A stretch of DNA of 64,000 nucleotides from positions 248,001 to 312,000 of the forward strand of contig JALIZF010001637.1 in assembly GCA_029948255.1 (NCBI GenBank), read 5' to 3'. This DNA comes from Telmatactis stephensoni (Eukaryota; Cnidaria; Anthozoa; Actiniaria; Isophelliidae). The notes beneath the pieces were generated by a model that did not search any database, was not told the origin of the DNA, and saw only the letters and a list, made by a program, of their open reading frames with translations. Position numbers and translations under genes: made by a program. Of the stretch, positions 55,655 to 64,000 are shown one piece after another (the first letter of the stretch is position 1; each line of letters opens with the position of its first letter).

Positions 55655-58383
55655 TTACTGTGTTACATTTATCACTTTGTTGTTTTCTGTATCGTACAGA
55701 AATGTGAAACTATTATCTATTGCAAGAACATATGACATGATAGCATCATTACTAGCTGTATTTAAGTCGATAGGCAGATTGCACAGATCAATCAATTTTA
55801 GGACCATGTTATGAAACAGAATCAATGTAACTCTATTATCATTATCTTCTTCTACATTGACTTTAATCATCCAGTTATTTTTGCAAGATCTATTTTTTTG
55901 TGTAAGGTTACAACTTTGACACCTATACAATCGTGGAAAGCTTTCTAGTGGTTGCACTCTTTTTCCACAACCACCACATGTCTTATAGGATTCGATTTTA
56001 TTAATTCCCATTATGCTGGCATAAATAGAAGTGACATTTTCTTCCTGAAATTCAAAACTTTGTACCAAAGGCTCAGTAAATGGCTCACATGGCTTTATAA
56101 CACAGCCATTTTTTGCAGTATTTACGTAAATGCTACCATTATGATCTTTTTTTACTCTTAGATTTTGGAAAATATATGTATTGTTATTTTCCACCTCTTT
56201 TGTAAAGTAATCCCAGAGCACGATTCTGATTGAGCCTGTAGGGTCTGAGATCATGGCTTCTGATTTGACAAGTCGATCATCTCTGATTTGTATCATTTTT
56301 TCACAAGAGAGATTTGAGACATAAGCTTTTACTGTAATAAGCTGCCCTGGGTTGATAGATTGAATTTCTCCTAACTTGATATTAGATATGGCATTACTAT
56401 CAATAGCCTTGAATGTAGCTGGTATCTTGTCTTCAATAATACTGCTTTTATCAATAATGATATTTCCAAAAGCCTCATTGTATCTCACATTTGTCATGCG
56501 AATGGGTGAATGGTGTTCTTTGGAAAAATTATCAAACTCTTTTTTTCTTTCTGGCAAGAAACAGTAAGCTTGCATCACTGATTTTTCTGTTTGCAGTTTG
56601 CATTCAAAAAACTTTTTCTTTGGACCTTTTTTTATTGGTGAAACCGAATGGACAGGTGACTTTACCAGACTTCAGATCTAAATGAAAATAAAGAAACATG
56701 CATTCATTAAAACTTAGTAATTTAGTAAGATAAATCATTTTTCATAATTAATCATTATGGAGTTTAAACATGTGACATTATAAAAATAGATCATACCTTC
56801 TTCAACTGTTTCAGAATGGATTTCCATGTCTTTGTCAACAGAGGCAGTCCCCAAATGAAAAATTGCTAGGTGGAAATTAGTAATAATAAAAGATGTAAGA
56901 AGGACATTAATGTTGGATTTTTAGAAATTCAATGACAATTATGAAAACAATGGTACCTTTTTCTACAGTTTTGGAATCAGGGGTGTCTTTGTCAACAGAT
57001 GCATTTTCTAAATAAAAATTGGATTTAAGTTATTAATATTAATTAATATTTTCAGTGTCAAGTGTTTAATGTTATTAAAGTATGGTTCACTAAAAATTAT
57101 GGTACCTACCCTACCTTGTTCAACAGCTTTGGGATTACATGGAGTATCATTTTGAACAGATGTCTTTTCTAAATGAAAAAGGTGGATAGTAATCAGCAAT
57201 ATCTATGATGTAACAGGTACATTTGGGTGTCATTTAAATTTTTGATTTTAAAGTGTGATTACTTACACTTCAGGAATACAGAGTTCAGGCATTGAAGATG
57301 ATGAAAAACACTAAAGCATGTGTGAATGTCATTTCTAGTTTAATTGAATAACTCTTTTGTTGTTGTGATTAAAGATCTAATATTATTCCTTGGGATGTCT
57401 GGAAGAAGTTTAGGAGTTTGTGTGAAATTTTGAATATTTTACTAAAGGTTACAAATCGTCCTGACTACTCCATAACAATAAACAAACAAAATTCTTTTGA
57501 TACATAATAAATATTATGTACCAGGTATTACATGAAAAATATTATATATATAAATTTATAAACGTATAGGCCAATATTGGTAGAATTGGTTATTTGAAAA
57601 GCATTTAAAAAAAAGAGAAATGGTTATTTGAAAAACATAATACACAAAGCCTTAAAACTGTACATGTATAATCTTACCTTGGTCCTCAGCATGTGTTGAT
57701 TCAGAGTTGTTATCCACATTAAGCATTTCTAAATCACAATTAGATTGAATTAATATCATTTACACTGTATATGGCTTCGTGTTGCAATGATATACATCAG
57801 TGGGAGGATTTAAAAAGACATGCATGTTTCAGGGGTTCACATTCAAGTAAATAATTTATTAGTTGACCAGCTGACTAATTTAGCAATGAATTTATATTAT
57901 ATTGACAAATTTTGTCATTATTTTTAAATGACTTTAAGTGATTAATAAAAATACAGTTGTAGTAGTTATTTTAGTTAACCAATTAACAGCTTATAGTGTT
58001 GCTGTATATTGAATATAATGTACCTTCATCTGAGTTCAGTAAGGAGTCAATGTCTGAAATTTAAGACAATTAAAAAAAGTAAGACAACAAAAGAAAAAGG
58101 GAGAAAAGTTTTGAGAATTAGGTATAATCTGAAGAAAAAGCCAAGAGCGAGAAATATTTTTTAAAAAGAAAATATAACTGACAGATGGGATATCCATGGC
58201 ATGCAAATCAACAACAACAACAACAACATTATGAGAAAATACATTATACATTACAGAAGGTCAGTTCTGAAATACAATCAGTTGTTATGAGCCATGGAAA
58301 GAGATTAGTTTCATGCTATTTATGATGTAGGAAAGGAAAAGAAAGCTTATAATTACCTTCTAGATCTTTGTCTTCAGCCATGT
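55655..58383 (-). pseudogene. RPA-like single-strand DNA-binding protein of the Helentron, with an array of tiny 5' exons
   Basis: Proposed start ATG at 58381. Small exons follow at 58383-58357, 58053-58024, 57728-57678, 57168-57115, 57007-56957 and 56850-56797, all split after codon base 1, then a long exon from about 56678 to 55655. The small exons encode acidic 10-18 residue units, several alike (SVDKDTPDSKTVEK, SVQNDTPCNPKAVEQ, SVDKDMEIHSETVEE). The long exon has the RPA70-like OB-fold region (ISDPTGSIRIVLWDYF) and a zinc ribbon (CGGCGKRV ... CQSCN), as in replication protein A large subunits. RPA-like genes are known cargo of Helitrons and would coat single strands in rolling-circle transposition. 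Lesions: the acceptor of 56850-56797 is GG instead of AG, and an A-run near 56630 shifts the frame. Confidence 0.65.
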
Positions 58384-58803
58384 CTATAAAAAAGTAATTG
58401 AAGTCATAAATAAGCAGGAAAAATTCTTGCTATGGAAGAAATTTAGTGACACTTGACATTGTAATTGCTTTGAATAGTCAGGCATGCAGTGTTACTAGTT
58501 GGTTGAAGTTCCATGTCATGGAAATATGATAGTACAATGTAATTATTAGTCAGTTGCTAAAGACATTTTGATAACTCAGTCAATCTTTGAATGGCAGTGA
58601 ATGATTCCATTAAAGATAACATTAGTTTTATCAAAGTGAAATGTGGTCTGATTCACACAAAATTTTATCTGAACTTATGTTGAACACAAAATGAGTGAAA
58701 AGAATATAATAAATATAATATATTATTATAAAAATTATTAGTGTTAATAAAATATCACTGAACATGATAATTGTTATATTAATAACAATGTTTAAAATAG
58801 TTT
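58384..58803. other. Spacer between the RPA-like gene and the Rep-helicase gene
   Basis: AT-rich; no gene recognised. It probably holds the RPA promoter and the Rep-helicase 3' end. Confidence 0.45.
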
Positions 58804-60927
58804 TCAATGTGTGATATCAAACCAATCAACTAATGCACAAACTGCTTTGTGATCGGAGAAATAGGTTTCAAACATGTGCAGCCTAATATGCTGTGATGGA
58901 ACATTTGTATAAATATGATCTATACAGGTATGGTTATCAGTGGTAAAGCAGGACACTAATTGACTATATCCATGATCTCTTATAAATAAGTTTGATAAGA
59001 CAGTTCTTTCTACAGTGTTTAACCAGTTAACATTAAAATCACCAATAAATATATTGATTTCATTAGTATGAGAAGTTAACAATTCAGATAGTATCTGTGA
59101 CATTTGCTGTATTGCTACACAAGGTGAGCGGTATATACCATAGATATGTATATGTGGAGCAGCCATGAGTCTTATTGCAGTTATTTCAACACCATTTGCA
59201 TTGCAGGAGCGTGGATAACCAGGATAATAATCAATTCGACTATAGATTGCCATTCCTCCAAATGGTCTGGTATTATCAAATGATTGAATAGCATCATTTC
59301 TGTACAAATGGTAATTATTAATGGCATACCTGCTGTCACAATCAGAAGGATGGAACCTTGTCTCAGAGAAAATATTGATATCAGTACTTGAGAAATTTAA
59401 GTCATTTCTTACATCTTCAATGTGCTTATGTAAAGATCTTGTATTTAGATAACAAAGTTTTAATGGTAATTGTTCAGTATTATACATGGGATTGATGCAT
59501 AACTTCAGCTTTGCATCTGTTCTCAATCTCTCCATTTCTTTTTCTACATCATGGCTGACAGCTATTTTATCTTCACAAAGATCTGTTATATACAACCCTT
59601 CTATAGTTGTTACTCTACTCAGTCCTACATAGTGGATATGAGGTATTGCTTTCTTTGTATCAAAATTTACAACTATTTTAGTCTCAGTATCACCTTGTGA
59701 TCTATGAATAGTTTTTGCAGCGGCAGGTCTCAATGGAAACTGCTTCCTTACAACTTGTACTGTTTTTTGTCTACCAACAAAAAAGTGTGTCACTATAGGT
59801 TTAATGGGGGTCCATGTAGGTTCAATATGTTGCTCATATAACTGCTTATTATCAAGTCTAGTTTTCTCACCAACATCAGCATGATCAAACTGTACCCATA
59901 TTATGCCAGATGGGTTGTCTGGTTGTTGCAACTGAATCATTTTAACCACATTTCCTGCACCATTAGTTAGACCATCAGTTGTGCATATATTAAGAGAGAG
60001 CTCTGTTCTTTCACCTACTGCAATATTCAAAACTGTATGTAATTGTCTAGTTTTATTAGGATCATCATAAGGTATTTGACTGATTATCTTATCTCTGAGT
60101 TCTTGTGAATTTGCTCCAATGACACTATCATGTGCTTTGATAGAATATTTGGGACCTGTCACAGCATTGTGGATCTTCTTATTAAATTCATTTACTTTCT
60201 TATTTTGTATAAACAAGTGTGGAAACTGTAATGGATAGTCAGAGCTATTTTGACATATCAATCTTTCCTTAAATTTGCAAATGTCATCAGTGCTATGTTT
60301 GCCTTCTCTCAGTCTGTTTAGCATTTCAGCAAAATGCTTACTTTCTCGTTGTCTCATAATTTTGTGAAGTTCAAACATAATTTTGAAATGTTCTTGCCAA
60401 AGGTTCGGGGCAAGAATGCTATATTCTGAATTGTTCATTTCTTTGAATATATAACTATCCATGACAGGCTGAAGTTGAAATAGATCACCTATAGCTATAA
60501 TACTCACACCTCCAAAGGGTAATGCACTACCTTTAATATCTTTAAGTCTATTGTTTATTTGAATGTTGAACATGCTGTTACCAACCATGGATATTTCGTC
60601 CAGCAAAATAAGTTTTAGTCCGCCAAGCTGACATCTTAGAGTATTCAGTCTACTCGAGTCTAAACTTTTGTAAGACTTTAAAGAATGAAAAGCTGATATT
60701 GAAAGTGCAGTGTGTATTGTACTTCCCCTAATGTTATATGCAGCTTTACCAGTGGGTGCTAATAACAACACCTTGACTTCACCAAAGTCAACACCAGCTC
60801 TGGTATTATAATACTTTAATGCAGCCTGATACAAGGCTTTTGTGACTTGTGTTTTTCCCACACCAGCTCCCCCACTGAGGAAGCAGTAAAAAGGGTCTTG
60901 AGATGTTTTAATTAGATGTAACACATG
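58804..60927 (-). pseudogene. Helentron PIF1-type helicase and C-terminal endonuclease domain (706 codons)
   Basis: The helicase motifs are GGAGVGKTQ (Walker A, near residue 18), LILLDEISMVGN (Walker B), GDLFQLQPV, TIHRSQGDT and VGLSRVTTIEGLYI (motif VI region), as in PIF1/RecD-like 5'-3' helicases. From about residue 485 an exonuclease-endonuclease-phosphatase domain follows: CYLNTRSLHKH, FSETRF, GGMAIYSR, GIYRSP, FIGDFNVNW, CIDHIYTN and SDHKAV, with the catalytic D, N and H visible. This fusion distinguishes Helentrons from canonical Helitrons. The segment is in the same frame as the upstream segment and separated from it only by a TAG at 60928-60930. The domain itself reads uninterrupted. 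Confidence 0.87.
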
Positions 60928-61752
60928 CTAAAAGAACTCCTTTTGTTCTTTGTTTAAAATTTGAATCATGTGCCTATACTCATCATCTTGTAATTCATTT
61001 AATATCAATGGTTGACGATTTGTATCAACTGATGGAATTCCAAGATCATCCGATAAACTATATTCCTCATTAAAATCAGAATGTAAATCTATATTTCCTT
61101 CTGATGCATCTTTATGTTCCATGTCTTGAGTACATGGTGCTATTAGGTCATATTGACCATCATTGTCTTCCATGCTATTTATTTGTTCTTGTATTTCATT
61201 GAAGTCCTCATTGCAAATGGCATATTGTTTCATTTGATGACGTATTTTACTGGCACATGTCAAATAGTATTCCTGATAAGACTGGCAACTACCAATCAAA
61301 TCAGTGTCCTAATTTCTCCATGATGTAAAAAGCATGATGAGTTCACGGTAGTATTTTTCTGGTTCAGCCTCTTTATTAAACCACACACTTCTTATTATCC
61401 TAGCTTTTGATCTCTTTTTGTTTTTTGATGTTTTTATCTTATAAGTATCACTGTTCTCGTCATCATTTAGATCATCATTAGCTTTTTCTAATAAAAGGTT
61501 ATCATTGTCATATTCATCAGATTGTTTTGAATAAACTTTTGCACTAGAGTCATACCATGCAGCCCAATCTGCTAGTGTTAAGTGCTCAAGCTTAGATGGG
61601 CGTTTACTGTATCTTTTTAATAATCCACTGGTATAGATGTCTTCACATTCATCATCCATTTCTTTAATATCATTCATAGGCTTCAAAAGTTTGACCCGCT
61701 CATCAGGTGGTGAAGTATTAATAAAAACAATCTCACGAGAACTTTTTCTCAA
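60928..61752 (-). pseudogene. Linker between Rep and helicase domains of the Helentron protein
   Basis: 61752-61309 encodes RKSSREIVFINTSPPDERV, ADWAAWYDSS and ELIMLFTSWRN; 61308-60931 encodes SCQSYQEYYLTCASKI and an acidic stretch ending LNKEQKEFF. These are conserved landmarks between Rep and helicase in Helitron proteins. In-frame TAG codons at 61309-61311 and 60928-60930 interrupt an otherwise continuous frame. The upstream Rep frame joins after a frame change near 61880. Confidence 0.8.
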
Positions 61753-61805
61753 AGGAAGCTGTAAAAGTAGATAGACTGCTTCTTGTGCACTTATTTCAAC
61801 ATTAT

Positions 61806-64000
61806 TTAGAAACTTACTGCCAATATCTCTGACTTGTTGTTTAATATTAGCATTGCCCTTTCTTGCCTCGGCACAAGCATTTCACTCATGTCTTTTTGAG
61901 CTTTAGATATATAATTTACAATATATACTGCACATGCATAGACATCTAAAACAAACTGAATGTCCATATTTGCTCGCCATGCAGTAAGACAGGCAGGATT
62001 GTAATTATTAATTCTTAATTCATTTGGATTTCTTTTCATGAAAATTGTTGGTGTAGTGATGGATGATCTTATTGCTAGGATATAGTTTTCTTCTGTAATT
62101 TGTAGATTATTCAGCAATTCATCAAATTTAATATCTAGTCCTTCTTTTTCGTTATTTAAATATTGTTTAACATTTTTCCATGCATCCTTATGAGCATCAA
62201 CTTCCTGAGGTGATATTTCATTAAGATCCAAAGGATATAAAATCGTTGATTGTCTCATAGGAGGCTGCAGGTAATTGAATCTACATTCATTTTTTTGCTT
62301 CTTACGGCATGTATGAGAATGCCTGTGAACCTGTCTATTGACTAATTGCATTAGTTCAGCATTGTTTGATGGCTTGTGGCAAGTAATTATCTTGTCAATA
62401 TATGATATAACTTCCTTATCACTATTCTCTGCAAATCGTGGTGCATTTTCTATCCATATTAACATATGAATGTGAGATGATCCTCTCTGTTGGTATTCAA
62501 CTCTGTAAAACCAATCAGAAATTTGACCTAATGGTGCAGCATGAGTTAATAGAAACTTTCTAATGAATTGACTTATCTGATAATCAAAATGTCTTGCACA
62601 AGTAACTGGATCACTTTGTATTAATCGACATTTTTCTTGCCAATTTAAACTGCTTAAATGTTCATCAGTGTATTTCTTATGATCAACAAGTTGGCCAAGG
62701 ATTCTTAGGAGATGCATCCACTGTGTTTCTGCTGATGAGAAGCTACAAAACAATGTAGCTGGTCCTAACTGTCTTATCATAGCAAACAGATCTCTTTTAG
62801 CTTTTTCAAAGTATGGTGGTGATCCCCTGATAGCTCTTAAAAATTTATACCCTTCATCATGATGAATTATTTTTTCTAAAGCACCCTGTTGCTTTAAATC
62901 TCTAGCTTTTAGTGATCTTTTATCATTACCTTTGCATTTTCTAAGGGCAACTTGTGATTTTCCTAGTAAAATTTTCATTTGAAGTTTTTTTGTTTTGAAG
63001 AAAATATTTTCAACACACATTGCAACTCTTTGATCAGAACGTCGAAGTTCAGATTTACATATATCACTATAATGAACTTTAACAATGCGTTTTTTATTGT
63101 CAGGTCTTTTCTGACCAAGAAATATACCTGGATATGCTAACTCTTCAGAATATATGTCTCTAAATATACTCAAAGGCATATTTCCTTCTGCTGGGGCAAC
63201 ATTAAGAATGTGCTGTTGCTCATTATTTTCTAAAAAATTTGGTGCTGTAAGCAAAGTATCAGTTACACCAGCAGGAATTTCTGCTTCATCTTCACTCCAG
63301 TCATCTTCGTCATTTATAGAAGAGGAACCTACCTCTTCAATGTCATTTGATTTTATTTGCAGTTCAGCTATGCTTTCATTCTCAAATGCCAATTCAGAAT
63401 TATTGTATGTATTTATCCAGTCTTGGTTCAATATTATGCCTTCCTCTTTATAAAGTTCACTATTACTGAGGAGCCAAACTGCAGCCCTGATAACTTTTTC
63501 AGGTCTTACATTTAAAGACAGTGCATTACTTTTATACTTTAACTTTCTTTTCAAATTAACTTTAATTGTACCAGTCTCACTTGCTAACCGTGGTAACATA
63601 TTGACAGTATTTGTAACTTCTGCAGGAACATTGACAATATTGCCATGTATTTTGAGTTGGTTTCCTCTAGGAGCTTGCATTAACTTTTGAAAGGCAATTC
63701 TTGGAGCAAGCAGTCGGCACTCTAATTCATCAAAAAATGTTGGTTTATGAGGAAATGCCATACCATTAGCTACAGCACATGGTGGTAATTTGTTTTTGCA
63801 CAAATGATTATAGCATGTTCTACAGAGCCATTCTTTATCATCAACACTTATCTTATTACACAAGTACTTCTTAATATCAGGATTTGACTCTCTGAGCTAA
63901 TTAGCATAAACTACACTATGTTTGTACCATAACTGATCACAACAGGTACATATGTAAAGTGGACCTTGAGATACAAGGTCATGAAACTTTGAAACCAGTG
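61806..64000 (-). pseudogene. Helentron Rep domain (HUH endonuclease) with N-terminal cysteine-rich region
   Basis: The frame enters from the right edge (GPLYICTCCDQLWYKHSV), is stopped by a TAG at 63898-63900 and continues to 61806. N-terminal CRTCYNHLCKNKLPPC belongs to a Cys-rich DUF6570-like region (ELECRLLAPRIAFQKLMQ). The Helitron-like N domain follows, with the HUH motif SSHIHMLIW (near residue 461 of the main frame) and the two-tyrosine motif YIVNYISKAQK (near 645), which nick and join DNA in rolling-circle transposition. The frame changes near 61880, just after the tyrosine motif. Catalytic residues are present, but the stop and the frameshift make this copy non-functional. Confidence 0.87.

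Larger units (their letters stand above)
55553..64000 (-). mobile_element. Degraded autonomous Helentron (Helitron2), partial, continues past the right edge
   Basis: The gene set Rep-helicase fused to an apurinic-like endonuclease, plus a separate RPA-like gene, all on the minus strand, is diagnostic for animal Helentrons. The lower-coordinate end was not located, since no hairpin-CTAG was seen; the limit given is the palindrome after the RPA gene. The 5' end lies beyond the window. Two short non-autonomous relatives are at 15341-17038 and 36989-38412. Confidence 0.78.

Overview
The window is metazoan nuclear DNA made almost entirely of nested transposable elements. I found no host gene and no RNA gene. 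AT-rich composition, GT-AG introns, CRE-like and foldback motifs, and the particular mix of element families suggest a marine invertebrate, most likely an anthozoan cnidarian. That assignment is inference and rests on family knowledge, not on a marker gene.

Layout, left to right. (1) 1-1169 is the 3' part of an element gene carrying a 2A-like ribosome-skipping motif and the start of a cysteine-peptidase-like domain. (2) 1170-6960 is a 5.8 kb Tc1/mariner element with 118-bp near-identical inverted repeats and TA target duplications. It has an apparently intact six-exon DD34E transposase on the minus strand and a convergent, apparently intact five-exon passenger gene ending in a SAM domain. This is the most unusual object in the window. 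(3) 7050-7780 is a 105-bp satellite. (4) About 8.9-25.6 kb is a degraded hAT-like element whose first intron has collected a MITE, a CACTA-like element (10430-13401) inserted in that MITE, and an ISL2EU element (13910-20676). The ISL2EU transposase is split by a Helentron-derived insertion (15341-17038), while its YqaJ/SWIM nuclease gene still reads intact. (5) 25681-35140 is an element with long inverted repeats (about 0.9 kb) and a DDE-like transposase of a family I cannot name; its left arm holds two further insertions.

(6) 36.3-39.6 kb holds an orphan exon, a second Helentron-type non-autonomous element (36989-38412) and a TTAA-type MITE (38611-39631). (7) 40.17-52.03 kb holds three copies of a non-LTR retrotransposon with a restriction-like endonuclease (R4/Dong/NeSL type), each bordered by (TTA)n. 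The longest copy is interrupted at 44140-51445 by a 7.3 kb Academ-like DNA transposon with a 3-bp TAA duplication. (8) 52.6-54.95 kb holds a SAP-domain ORF and a 515-bp near-identical duplication. (9) 55.6 kb to the right edge is a degraded autonomous Helentron on the minus strand: Rep (HUH) and PIF1-type helicase fused to an exo/endonuclease domain, followed by an RPA-like gene whose 5' half is a ladder of tiny symmetric exons.

The genes are therefore mobilisation machineries of at least seven superfamilies plus passenger genes, not a host pathway. Elements that look young, with intact genes or near-identical ends, are the Tc1/mariner element and, for its YqaJ gene, ISL2EU. Exon limits were placed by hand from GT-AG signals and reading-frame continuity.
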